From positions 1 to 26,361 of the forward strand of contig CAJURT010000046.1 in assembly GCA_910588875.1 (NCBI GenBank): a stretch of 26,361 bases of DNA, given 5' to 3'. Under the pieces are notes generated by a model that worked only from the letters and a program-made list of their open reading frames with translations, had not been told where the DNA came from and did not search any database. Made by a program: the position numbers and the translations under genes. This DNA comes from an uncultured Lachnospiraceae bacterium (lineage in GTDB: Bacteria; Bacillota; Clostridia; Lachnospirales; Lachnospiraceae). Of this stretch, positions 7,581 through 15,125 are shown one piece after another (positions within the stretch are counted from its first letter, which is position 1; each line of letters begins with the position of its first letter).

Positions 7581-8792
7581 CTAAAATCCGGCCTGCTTTT
7601 CTGGTGTGGTACAATTTACGAGGCGACAGCAAAATAGCTGGCAGTCATGGCCGGGGACGGAGACAATGTGGTAGTCCCGTTTGATGCCGATGTGCTCGCC
7701 GGTGAATACATCGGTCATGTCAAAGCCGTAGCCGGAAGCGTAGGGAAGACCCACGTCTGCAAAGATGCAGTTCATTTCCTGTTCCTCCTCATGAAGGTTA
7801 TAATAGGCGATGGCAAACTCCTGGTTGGAGAGGTGTTTGATAAAGGTAAGAAGTTTGTCTTTTACCATCCGTAAAGGTTCTATCGCTTCATCGGTATTCT
7901 CTTCGGGAACCATGACACTTCTTTTGCCTACCAGGTAAGGGGGACGGCATTCCGGGTCCTGATTGATGGCAATCAGTTCTTTGTTTAAGAGAAGCTGTTC
8001 CATCTGGGGCGGAATATTTCGGATGTCGGAACCCATAATCAGGGGGGTACCGGCCAGGCACCACAGGGAGAACTGCATCCGGTATTCGCTGTCCGTGCAG
8101 GGCTTTCCGATGGCTACATTTCCCTGATTGTACATGCCTACGGTCAGCATGTCCATGTCGTTGAAGCAATAGGGTCCGGACTGGCACAGGTGTTCCAACT
8201 GGGACTGGAAGATCCCCATAAAGGAACGGAAGTTGTCAAAAATATCGCCGGTGGAGCGGTAGGTGTGGGCGCCGATGGAGCGCATCCAGTTCCAGGAGTT
8301 TTCGGATCCCCAGTTACAGGCGGCAAATAAAATGTCGCGGCCGGTGGTCTTTAAGGCCATACTCATGGTCTGATAACGATTGACGCAGTCGGCATTTTTG
8401 GGGAAATTGCAGTAGTCGTACTTCAGGTAGTCAATGCCCCATTCAGCGAACAGGGCAGCGTCCTGGAATTCGTGGTCATAGCTTGAGGGGTATCCGGCGC
8501 AGGTGAGAATGCCGGCACAGGAATACATGCCGAATTTCAGACCTTTGCTGTGGACGTAATCGGCTACAGTTTTCATCCCGTGAGGGAACTTTTCCGGATC
8601 CGGGACGAGGTTTCCCGCTGCGTCTCTTTCTTTTAGAGACCAGCAGTCATCAATGATCAGGTATTCGTATCCGGCGTCACGGTAGCCTTTCTCAACCAGC
8701 GTGTCAGCGATCTGAAAAATGAGCGTTTCATTGATGTCTTTTCCAAAGGTATTCCAGGAATTCCAGCCCATAGGGGGTCTTTGTGCAAGCAT
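7581..8792 (-). CDS. Alpha-galactosidase, glycoside hydrolase family 27
   Basis: This 403-residue retaining alpha-galactosidase splits terminal alpha-galactose from melibiose, raffinose-type sugars or galactomannan. The GH27 opening RPPMGWNSWNTFG is present. The nucleophile is Asp126 in YLKYDYC and the acid/base is Asp183 in RSTGDI. The conserved LIIDDCW (44-51) and the NDMDML stretch (211-216) are also in place. There is no signal peptide, so it acts inside the cell on imported oligosaccharides. AGGAGG lies eight bases before the ATG. It is monocistronic, with its own promoter. A stem (GGCCGGAT/ATCCGGCC) overlaps the stop codon but lacks a T-run. A GH36 enzyme of the same activity is encoded at 15126-17318. 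Confidence 0.94.
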   Translation of the reverse strand: MLAQRPPMGWNSWNTFGKDINETLIFQIADTLVEKGYRDAGYEYLIIDDCWSLKERDAAGNLVPDPEKFPHGMKTVADYVHSKGLKFGMYSCAGILTCAGYPSSYDHEFQDAALFAEWGIDYLKYDYCNFPKNADCVNRYQTMSMALKTTGRDILFAACNWGSENSWNWMRSIGAHTYRSTGDIFDNFRSFMGIFQSQLEHLCQSGPYCFNDMDMLTVGMYNQGNVAIGKPCTDSEYRMQFSLWCLAGTPLIMGSDIRNIPPQMEQLLLNKELIAINQDPECRPPYLVGKRSVMVPEENTDEAIEPLRMVKDKLLTFIKHLSNQEFAIAYYNLHEEEQEMNCIFADVGLPYASGYGFDMTDVFTGEHIGIKRDYHIVSVPGHDCQLFCCRLVNCTTPEKQAGF

Positions 8793-8816
8793 TGTATATC
8801 CTCCTTTTTTGATAAA

Positions 8817-8861
8817 ACTCCTGGGATCTTTTTCTACCCGGATTAGCGGGCTGCCAGGAGT
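8817..8861 (-). promoter_or_regulatory. Structured 5' leader of the GH27 gene
   Basis: ACTCCTGG (8817-8824) pairs perfectly with CCAGGAGT (8854-8861), enclosing a second stem CCCG/CGGG (8837-8840/8847-8850). It lies in the transcribed leader upstream of the ribosome site. In the minus direction it is followed by only four T residues, so an attenuator is possible but unproven. Confidence 0.35.
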
Positions 8862-8884
8862 GTCCGGTGAATGATGATTGTTTT

Positions 8885-8913
8885 ATCATACGCAATTTAT
8901 AGTGTTTTGTACA
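8885..8913 (-). promoter_or_regulatory. Probable promoter of the GH27 gene
   Basis: On the minus strand: TGTACA (8908-8913), a 17-base spacer and TATGAT (8885-8890). The -35 box is only a partial match. Confidence 0.5.
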
Positions 8914-8986
8914 TGGATTAGTGTTTGATTTATATGATGAAATGTGTGATAACGGATGGGAGGATCTGACTGTTTCGTCTGTCAGA

Positions 8987-9025
8987 AGAAAAAGGCAGGG
9001 CAAATGCAAAGTGTGCCCTGCCTTT
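8987..9025 (-). terminator. Intrinsic terminator after the DAP dehydrogenase gene
   Basis: A perfect 12-base stem, AAAGGCAGGGCA (8991-9002) against TGCCCTGCCTTT (9014-9025). Read on the minus strand it is followed by T residues. It begins 12 bases after the stop at 9038. Confidence 0.9.
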
Positions 9026-9037
9026 GGCAGTGGTTCA

Positions 9038-10024
9038 TTATAACAGGTGTTTCCTCAATGCAGCCCCATCCAGTGGACTGAGACAGGCAGGGGCGATATC
9101 AAATACGGATTTACATCCGCTCTGCCCTTCCTGGTTAAGGCGGTATGCGGCTCTTGCATAAGCTACCAGCACAGAAGAGGTAAATTCCGGGTTGGAATCC
9201 AGCTTCAGACTATATTCTATTACATGGTTATGTTCGTCTTCCCAGCCGGTTTTCCCACTACGGATGACGAATCCGCCATGAGGTATTCCTGCATGGTCGC
9301 GCTGCAGTTCCTCTTCGCTGATAAAATGGACAGTAGTGTCATAATCGGAAAAATAGTTTGGCATATTGATAATGGTTTCCCGGATTTTATCCTGGTCTGC
9401 GCCTTTTTCTGTTACCACAAAGCATTCCCTGGTATGTTTCTGCCTGACGGTCAGTTCCGGATTGCTACCGCTGCGGACTGCTTCTAAGGCAGTGTCTATA
9501 GGTATGGTATACTGCCTGGCATCTTTTACGCCTTCAATGCGGCGGATTGCATCAGAATGTCCCTGGCTGACACCTTTTCCCCAAAAAGTATAATCCTTTC
9601 CCCCCGGCAGGATGGCATTGGCATAAAGACGGTTCAAAGAGAACATTCCCGGATCCCAGCCCACGGAGATAATCCCAATATGCCCGCTTTTTTTAGCTGC
9701 CTCGTCCACTGCGGCGAAATGTTCCGGAATCCTGGCATGGGTGTCAAAGCTATCCACCACATTAAAATATTTTGCCATATCCGGCGTCTGTTTTGGCAGG
9801 TCGGTGGCGCTGCCTCCACAGAGGATCATCACATCAATCTCTTCCTTTTTTGCCGGGGCATCCTTCGCTGCATATACTTTTACCCCTTCTGTCAAAAGCG
9901 CCAGGCTTGCCGGATCCCTTCTTGTAAATACAGCTGCAAGTTCCATATCCGGGTTATGTTTCACTGCGCACTCCACACCTTTTCCCAGGTTTCCATATCC
10001 TAAAATACCGATTCTGATAGCCAT
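9038..10024 (-). CDS. ddh: meso-Diaminopimelate D-dehydrogenase
   Basis: This NADPH-dependent enzyme (328 residues, normal length) interconverts L-2-amino-6-oxopimelate (tetrahydrodipicolinate) with ammonia and meso-diaminopimelate. It is the one-step branch of lysine and peptidoglycan precursor synthesis. The nucleotide fold has GYGNLG at 9-14. Family-typical stretches are CGGSATDLP, NVVDSFDTHARIP, SVGWDPGMFSLNR and WGKGVSQGHSDAIRRI. The ribosome site GGAAGGG is about nine bases upstream of the ATG. The gene starts only 38 bases after the aldolase-like gene on the same strand, so both are likely on one mRNA ending at the terminator at 8987. Glutamate dehydrogenase, another ammonia-assimilating reductive aminase, is encoded nearby. 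Confidence 0.95.
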   Translation of the reverse strand: MAIRIGILGYGNLGKGVECAVKHNPDMELAAVFTRRDPASLALLTEGVKVYAAKDAPAKKEEIDVMILCGGSATDLPKQTPDMAKYFNVVDSFDTHARIPEHFAAVDEAAKKSGHIGIISVGWDPGMFSLNRLYANAILPGGKDYTFWGKGVSQGHSDAIRRIEGVKDARQYTIPIDTALEAVRSGSNPELTVRQKHTRECFVVTEKGADQDKIRETIINMPNYFSDYDTTVHFISEEELQRDHAGIPHGGFVIRSGKTGWEDEHNHVIEYSLKLDSNPEFTSSVLVAYARAAYRLNQEGQSGCKSVFDIAPACLSPLDGAALRKHLL

Positions 10025-10062
10025 AGTATATTGCCCTTCCCTTCTTAAATTTTATTATGCTT

Positions 10063-11088
10063 TTACAAAATTTCCCTCAGATATTGCAGATCTTCCATGG
10101 TTGTGGACCAGCTTGTGGCAAATCTTACCACCGTGTTTTTTTCATCGTATTTTTCCCAAAAACCAAACCGTACTTTTTCTTTCAGCAGTTCCAGTTTTTC
10201 ATTTTCCAGGATAAAGAACTGCTGGTTGGTGGGGGATTCCAGATAAAACCGGTAGCCTTTTTCTTTAAAAAGCTTTTTTAGCTGTTCTGCCATCTCAATT
10301 GCATGCCTGCTGATCTCAAAATAAAGGCCCTCGGTAAAGAGCGTATCAAACTGAATCCCAAGCAGGCGTCCTTTTGCCAGCAGCGCTCCGTGGCGTTTTA
10401 CATGGTTAAGGAAATGCTTTGGCATAGAGGTGTTTGTGAATACTACGGCTTCCCCGCATAATGCACCCACCTTTGTCCCGCCGATATAGAACACGTCACA
10501 GATCCTGGCAATGTCTGCCAGGGTCAGATCCGTACTTTTGCTCATTAAACCGTATCCAAGCCTGGCACCGTCCATAAACAGCGGGATCTGGTATTGCCTG
10601 CACACTTCGGAGATTGCCGTCAGTTCTTTTTTTGTATATAGGGTTCCGTACTCTGTGGGATGGGAGAGATATACCATCCCCGGGAATACCATATGTTCAT
10701 GGTTTTCATCCTGGTAAAACTGTTCCAAAAGATTCTTTACTGAGGAAGCTTCCAGCTTTCCCTCAGCCTGCGGCAATTCTATCACCTTATGGCCGGTATT
10801 TTCGATAGCGCCTGCCTCATGGAGGCTTATATGCCCTGTTTTGGCGGCGATCACCCCTTCATATTCCTGCAGCAGGGAAGAAATCACCACCGCATTGGTC
10901 TGTGTTCCGCCTGCCAGGAAAAATACTTGCGCTTCCGGGCATTCACAGGCAGCCCGGATTTTTTCGGCGGCAGATTTGCAGTAGGGATCGCTTCCGTAAC
11001 CGGGCATTGCTTCCCTATTTGTTTCTGCCAGGCGCTGCAATATCTTTGGGTGTGCGCCGGTTGTATAATCACTTTCAAATGAAATCAT
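10063..11088 (-). CDS. Low-specificity L-threonine aldolase / beta-eliminating lyase family PLP enzyme
   Basis: This is a 341-residue fold-type I PLP enzyme, most like threonine aldolases, which split threonine or allo-threonine into glycine and acetaldehyde. The start is ATG 11088, which has AGGAGG upstream; the longer frame to 11133 has none. Features are SDYTTGAHPKIL at the N-terminus, LAGGTQTNAVV (59-68), His90 in SLHEAGA (expected to stack on the cofactor), Asp173 in FMDGARLG and the Schiff-base Lys206 in YIGGTKVGAL. Substrate preference within the family cannot be read from the sequence. It is the first gene of a likely two-gene operon with ddh, and its promoter is at 11114-11141. Confidence 0.88.
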   Translation of the reverse strand: MISFESDYTTGAHPKILQRLAETNREAMPGYGSDPYCKSAAEKIRAACECPEAQVFFLAGGTQTNAVVISSLLQEYEGVIAAKTGHISLHEAGAIENTGHKVIELPQAEGKLEASSVKNLLEQFYQDENHEHMVFPGMVYLSHPTEYGTLYTKKELTAISEVCRQYQIPLFMDGARLGYGLMSKSTDLTLADIARICDVFYIGGTKVGALCGEAVVFTNTSMPKHFLNHVKRHGALLAKGRLLGIQFDTLFTEGLYFEISRHAIEMAEQLKKLFKEKGYRFYLESPTNQQFFILENEKLELLKEKVRFGFWEKYDEKNTVVRFATSWSTTMEDLQYLREIL

Positions 11089-11113
11089 GGTAATACGTCC
11101 TCCTTTTTTCAAA

Positions 11114-11141
11114 ATTGTACCATATATTTCCATGATTTCAA
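11114..11141 (-). promoter_or_regulatory. Promoter of the aldolase-ddh operon
   Basis: On the minus strand: TTGAAA (11136-11141), a 16-base spacer and TACAAT (11114-11119) with TGG before it. It is divergent from the ABC-F promoter, 26 bases away. Confidence 0.65.
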
Positions 11142-11167
11142 GCCTTTTGAAATATCTCCTATTTGCC

Positions 11168-11195
11168 TTGAAAAAATAGAAGTTTTATGTATAAT
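11168..11195 (+). promoter_or_regulatory. Promoter of the ABC-F gene
   Basis: TTGAAA (11168-11173), a 16-base spacer and a consensus TATAAT (11190-11195). The leader is about 45 bases. Confidence 0.75.
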
Positions 11196-11246
11196 AGAAT
11201 GAGTGATGGCAACACATGAAAATATAGGAAAACAGAGGGTTTGAAT

Positions 11247-12884
11247 ATGATTAGTGCGAATAATGTCACATTAAGGGTGGGGAAGAAAGCCTTGTTTGAG
11301 GATGTGAATATTAAATTCACGGAGGGCAACTGCTATGGTTTAATCGGAGCCAACGGTGCCGGAAAATCTACATTTTTGAAAATCCTCTCCGGGCAGTTAG
11401 AGCCGACTAACGGGGATGTGGTAATCTCCCAGGGCCAGCGTCTGTCCTTCCTGCAGCAGGATCATTATAAGTACGACGAATTTCCGGTGCTGGATACAGT
11501 GATTATGGGGAATCCCAGGCTGTACCAGGTGATGAAGGAAAAGGACGCCATTTATATGAAAGAGGATTTTACCGATGAGGATGGGATAAAAGCGGCGGAT
11601 TTGGAGGCAGAGTTTGCGGAGATGGATGGCTGGGAGGCAGAATCAGATGCGGCAAACCTGTTGAACGGCCTGGGGGTTGACACAGAATTCCACTACACTC
11701 CAATGAGTGATCTGACAGGAGCATTGAAGGTGAAGGTGTTGCTGGCCCAGGCACTGTTTGGCAATCCGGATATCTTGCTTTTGGACGAGCCCACCAACCA
11801 TCTGGATCTGGATGCGATTGCCTGGCTGGAGGAATTTTTGATCAATTTTGAGAATACGGTGATCGTGGTTTCCCATGACCGCTATTTCCTGAATAAGGTA
11901 TGCACCAATATTGCGGATATTGATTATGGGAAGATCCAGCTTTATGCGGGCAATTATGATTTCTGGTATGAGTCCAGCCAGCTGATGGTAAAGCAGATGA
12001 AGGAGGCAAACCGCAAGAAGGAAGAGAAGATCAAGGAACTTCAGGAGTTTATCCAAAGGTTCTCGGCCAATGCTTCCAAATCCAAGCAGGCAACTTCCAG
12101 GAAGCGTGCTTTGGAGAAGATTGAACTGGATGATATCAAGCCCTCCAGCAGGAAATATCCCTATATTGATTTCAGGCCTTTCCGTGAGATCGGGAATGAG
12201 GTGCTGAGCGTGGAGAACCTTTCCAAGACCATTGACGGCGTAAAGGTGCTGGACGGACTGACCTTTACCCTGGGAAGGGAAGATAAGGTGGCGTTAGTAG
12301 GCCCGAATGAGCAGGCGAAGACAGTTTTATTTAAGATCCTTGCCGGTGAGATGGAGCCGGATGAGGGTTCCTACAAATGGGGCCTTACCACTACCCAGTC
12401 CTATTTCCCCAAGGATAACAGTGAGGAATTTGATAACGATGATACTATCGTAGACTGGCTGACCCAGTATTCCCCGGAGAAGGATGCCACTTATGTGAGG
12501 GGGTTCTTAGGAAGGATGCTTTTTGCCGGTGAGGATGGGGTGAAAAAAGTAAGGGTGCTTTCCGGAGGCGAAAAGGTGCGCTGTATGCTGTCAAAACTGA
12601 TGATTTCCGGTGCGAATGTGCTGATGCTGGATGAACCTACAGACCATTTGGATATGGAGGCGATTACGGCTTTGAATACGGGGATGGTGAAATTCCCAGG
12701 GGTGCTGATCTTCTCTTCCCGTGACCATCAGATCGTACAGACCACGGCAAACCGGATCATGGAGATCGTGGGCGGGAAGCTGATTGATAAGATTACTTCC
12801 TATGACGAATACCTGGCCAATGATGAGATGGCAAGGAAGCGTTTTGTGTTCTCTGTGTCAGAAAAACAGGCAGAGGATAATTAA
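11247..12884 (+). CDS. ABC-F family ATPase (YbiT-like)
   Basis: This cytoplasmic protein of 545 residues has two ATPase domains and no membrane part. ABC-F proteins act on ribosomes, and the YbiT branch is poorly understood. ATG 11247 is chosen because AGAGGG lies seven bases upstream; a TTG at 11241 is possible. Domain 1 has a canonical Walker A (GANGAGKST, 34-42) and DEPTNHLD, with the relaxed signature LTGALKVK that is normal for YbiT. The linker contains FSANASKSKQATSRKRALEKI. Domain 2 is unusual. Walker A reads GPNEQAKT (352-359), the Walker B end is DEPTDHLD, and the switch His is replaced by Arg492 (SSRDHQ). Its signature LSGGEKVR is intact. It has its own promoter and a bidirectional terminator. 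Confidence 0.92.
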   Translation: MISANNVTLRVGKKALFEDVNIKFTEGNCYGLIGANGAGKSTFLKILSGQLEPTNGDVVISQGQRLSFLQQDHYKYDEFPVLDTVIMGNPRLYQVMKEKDAIYMKEDFTDEDGIKAADLEAEFAEMDGWEAESDAANLLNGLGVDTEFHYTPMSDLTGALKVKVLLAQALFGNPDILLLDEPTNHLDLDAIAWLEEFLINFENTVIVVSHDRYFLNKVCTNIADIDYGKIQLYAGNYDFWYESSQLMVKQMKEANRKKEEKIKELQEFIQRFSANASKSKQATSRKRALEKIELDDIKPSSRKYPYIDFRPFREIGNEVLSVENLSKTIDGVKVLDGLTFTLGREDKVALVGPNEQAKTVLFKILAGEMEPDEGSYKWGLTTTQSYFPKDNSEEFDNDDTIVDWLTQYSPEKDATYVRGFLGRMLFAGEDGVKKVRVLSGGEKVRCMLSKLMISGANVLMLDEPTDHLDMEAITALNTGMVKFPGVLIFSSRDHQIVQTTANRIMEIVGGKLIDKITSYDEYLANDEMARKRFVFSVSEKQAEDN

Positions 12885-12903
12885 CCTTGGAATATTTATC
12901 ATA

Positions 12904-12953
12904 ACAAAAACAGGCAAGCAGGGTGTGTGAATACCAAGCTTGCCTGTTTTTGT
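12904..12953. terminator. Bidirectional terminator between the ABC-F and HPr-like genes
   Basis: A 16-base perfect stem, ACAAAAACAGGCAAGC (12904-12919) against GCTTGCCTGTTTTTGT (12938-12953). The T-run is on the second arm in both orientations, so it serves both convergent genes. Confidence 0.9.
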
Positions 12954-13010
12954 TTTCCGTATTTTGAGAAACGTAATGGCAATGCGTTTCATGGGATCTC
13001 CTCGTATGGT

Positions 13011-13256
13011 TTAGTCTGAAAAAATTCTTTCGATTTTTTGCTGTGCTGCCATTTCATCGGATCCGTTAAAGAAAAATACCAGTGATTTTGCGCGTGCCGA
13101 CAAGTCCCGAATCATTTCTTCATAATTTTTTACATTAACCTGTTTGTTATCGCAACGGATGTAAATGTCGCAGTCAAATGTACTTGCGGTGTAGATAAGA
13201 AATGAAATCGGTATTGGGGTGCGGCGACGGCAGGTATCAATTTGCCTGCTAATCAT
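13011..13256 (-). CDS. HPr-like protein without the phosphorylation sites
   Basis: This 81-residue protein aligns by eye along almost its whole length with the PTS phosphocarrier HPr. PISFLIYTASTFDCDIYI corresponds to the helix and strand after the active site (PATVLVQTASKYDADVNL in Bacillus HPr), NKQVNVKNYEEMI to GKTVNLKSIMGVM, and FNGSDEMAAQQKIERI to the C-terminal helix. The active-site region GIHARPA is replaced by a basic, proline-containing stretch with no histidine, and the Ser46 position is Asn. Phosphotransfer is therefore not expected, and a structural or regulatory role is inferred. AGGAGGAGG lies ten bases before the ATG, and the promoter is at 13363-13391. Confidence 0.75.
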   Translation of the reverse strand: MISRQIDTCRRRTPIPISFLIYTASTFDCDIYIRCDNKQVNVKNYEEMIRDLSARAKSLVFFFNGSDEMAAQQKIERIFSD

Positions 13257-13605
13257 GCCCTACCAACCTCCTCCTAAAAAGGGAACCTCATTTGTGACCT
13301 TAACAAATCAACAAGTTAAAGAAAAATAAATATGTAAGACTGTAAATTATAAATATGCATTAAGTATAGCACAGAAAATGTAAGAAAACAACAATAAAAT
13401 TGAAAATAATTAATAAAATTTTTACAGTTCAGATATATATCATTATATATTCAAAATTATATGACAATAACGGGAGGGGGATTTCTTTGGGAAAAAGATA
13501 GAACATTATTTAGTATGATTCAATCCCTATATTTATGCATTTGTTTTTGGAAACTTTAGAATCTTAAGAGATTGCAAAAGATCGTAAAGCAAAAACCATT
13601 ACTTC
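13257..13605. other. AT-rich intergenic region between the HPr-like gene and the GDH promoter
   Basis: The left part holds the roughly 100-base leader and the minus-strand promoter of the HPr-like gene. That leader contains a small inverted repeat, TTAAC/GTTAA (13299-13318). From about 13400 to 13600 there are AT-rich stretches and one G-rich tract (about 13471-13480). A frame of about 30 codons starts there, but it has no recognisable content or proper ribosome site. No gene or RNA is supported. Confidence 0.5.
13363..13391 (-). promoter_or_regulatory. Promoter of the HPr-like gene
   Basis: On the minus strand: TTGTTT (13386-13391), a 17-base spacer and TATACT (13363-13368) with a TGC extension. 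Confidence 0.65.
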
Positions 13606-13634
13606 TTGACTTTAACTTGCTAAATTGCTATAAT
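13606..13634 (+). promoter_or_regulatory. Strong promoter of the glutamate dehydrogenase gene
   Basis: TTGACT (13606-13611), a 17-base spacer and TATAAT (13629-13634) with a TGC extension, which is close to the ideal sigma-A promoter and fits a highly expressed gene. Confidence 0.85.
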
Positions 13635-13657
13635 CTCTAAGATATATCGAGGATAGT

Positions 13658-13686
13658 ATGCCTTTTCCTGACGGGGGAAAAGGCAT
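13658..13686 (+). promoter_or_regulatory. Hairpin in the glutamate dehydrogenase leader
   Basis: ATGCCTTTTCC (13658-13668) pairs perfectly with GGAAAAGGCAT (13676-13686) around a 7-base loop. It starts about 17 bases into the predicted transcript and ends 39 bases before the start codon. There is no T-run, so 5' stabilisation or a protein-binding site is more likely than attenuation. Confidence 0.55.
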
Positions 13687-13724
13687 CAAAAGAAAATCGT
13701 GTGCAAAAAAAGGAGGAACCAAAA

Positions 13725-15059
13725 ATGTCTTATGTTGACGAGATTTATGCCAAGGTTGTGGAGCAGAACCCCGGGGAAGCAGAGTTCCACCAGGCTGTGA
13801 AGGAGGTACTGGATTCTTTAAAGCTGGTGATCGATGCCAACGAGGAGAAATACCGGAAGCTGGCTCTTTTAGAGAGGCTTGTAGAGCCGGAGAGAATTAT
13901 CTCTTTCCGTGTGCCGTGGGTGGATGACAATGGGCAGGTACAGGTTAATAAGGGTTATCGCGTTCAGTTTAACAGTGCAATCGGGCCCTATAAGGGTGGT
14001 CTGAGGCTTCATCCTTCTGTAAATCAAGGCATTTTGAAATTCCTGGGTTTTGAGCAGGTATTTAAGAATTCCCTGACCGGGCTGCCGATTGGTGGCGGTA
14101 AGGGTGGTTCCAATTTTGATCCCAAAGGAAAATCTGACCGTGAAGTGATGGCATTCTGCCAGAGTTTTATGACAGAACTGAGCAAATATATCGGAGCGGA
14201 CCAGGATGTTCCTGCCGGGGATATCGGTGTGGGAGCCCGTGAGATTGGTTATCTGTATGGCCAGTATAAGAGGATGACAGGGCTATATGAGGGTGTTCTG
14301 ACCGGTAAAGGGTTGAATTATGGGGGTTCCCTGGTAAGAACCCAGGCAACCGGCTATGGCCTGGTATATATCCTGGATGAGATGCTGAAAAATAACGGAA
14401 AGGAACTGGCCGGCAAGACCGTTGTGGTGTCTGGTTCCGGAAATGTGGCCATCTATGCCACGGAAAAGGCACAGCAGCTAGGCGCCAAGGTAGTGGCGCT
14501 GAGCGATTCAAACGGCTATATTTATAATAAGGATGGAATTAAGCTGGATGTAGTCAAGGAAATTAAGGAAGTGCGCCGTGGGCGGATCAAGGAATATGTG
14601 GATGCGGTTCCCACTGCCGTTTATACGGAGGGGAAAGGAATATGGACAATTGCCTGTGATATTGCCCTTCCCTGTGCAACACAGAATGAACTGAACCTGG
14701 ATGATGCCAAAGCATTGAAAGCAAATGGCTGTTTTGCTGTTGCTGAGGGTGCAAACATGCCATCTACCAGAGAGGCAACCGACTTCTTCCTGGAGAGTGG
14801 GATGCTGTTTATGCCGGGTAAGGCGGCTAACGCGGGCGGCGTGGCCACTTCTGCCTTGGAGATGAGCCAGAACAGCCAGAGGCTTGCATGGACGTTTGAT
14901 GAAGTGGATGCGAAGCTGAAGGATATCATGGTAAATATTTTTGCAAAGGCGGATGACGCTGCTAAGAGATATGGGGTGGCCGGCAATTATGTAGCCGGTG
15001 CAAATATTGCCGGGTTTGAAAAAGTAGTTGATGCCATGATGGCACAGGGGATTGTGTAA
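13725..15059 (+). CDS. gdhA: Glutamate dehydrogenase, NADP-type (hexameric)
   Basis: This enzyme joins 2-oxoglutarate and ammonia to glutamate with reducing cofactor, a main nitrogen-assimilation route in gut clostridia. It has 444 residues from ATG 13725, which follows AAAGGAGG; a GTG upstream at 13701 is inferior. Substrate-site signatures are present: YKGGLRLHPSVN, then GLPIGGGKGGSNFDPKGKS with the catalytic lysine region, and DVPAGDIGVG with the catalytic Asp. The Rossmann domain has VVVSGSGNVA. Length and the FLGFEQVFKNSLT motif fit the NADP-dependent 50 kDa class; cofactor preference is inferred from family resemblance. It is monocistronic, with a strong promoter, a leader hairpin and a strong terminator. 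Confidence 0.96.
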   Translation: MSYVDEIYAKVVEQNPGEAEFHQAVKEVLDSLKLVIDANEEKYRKLALLERLVEPERIISFRVPWVDDNGQVQVNKGYRVQFNSAIGPYKGGLRLHPSVNQGILKFLGFEQVFKNSLTGLPIGGGKGGSNFDPKGKSDREVMAFCQSFMTELSKYIGADQDVPAGDIGVGAREIGYLYGQYKRMTGLYEGVLTGKGLNYGGSLVRTQATGYGLVYILDEMLKNNGKELAGKTVVVSGSGNVAIYATEKAQQLGAKVVALSDSNGYIYNKDGIKLDVVKEIKEVRRGRIKEYVDAVPTAVYTEGKGIWTIACDIALPCATQNELNLDDAKALKANGCFAVAEGANMPSTREATDFFLESGMLFMPGKAANAGGVATSALEMSQNSQRLAWTFDEVDAKLKDIMVNIFAKADDAAKRYGVAGNYVAGANIAGFEKVVDAMMAQGIV

Positions 15060-15070
15060 ATCTTACAATT

Positions 15071-15116
15071 GTAAAAAGGCAGGCCAAAGGGTGTTTTCTT
15101 TGGCCTGCCTTTTTTG
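15071..15116. terminator. Bidirectional terminator between gdhA and the GH36 gene
   Basis: A 17-base perfect stem, AAAAAGGCAGGCCAAAG (15073-15089) against its complement (15098-15114), with an 8-base loop and T-runs on both strands. It serves both convergent genes. Confidence 0.92.
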
Positions 15117-15125
15117 TAAAAGATA

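Noticed and set aside
7571..7597. Stem GGCCGGAT/ATCCGGCC at the end of the GH27 gene as a terminator
   Set aside because: It overlaps the stop codon and has no T-run in the minus direction, so a terminator cannot be claimed.
8728..9009. Minus-strand frame upstream of the GH27 gene
   Set aside because: It spans the promoter, leader stem and the neighbouring terminator, and its product is not protein-like.
11089..11133. Longer start for the aldolase-like gene
   Set aside because: The AGGAGG before 11088 and the family-typical MISFESDY start decide for the shorter form; the extension would also cover the promoter region.
13454..13558. Possible small gene in the AT-rich region before gdhA
   Set aside because: The frame has no placed ribosome site, no recognisable composition and no other support.
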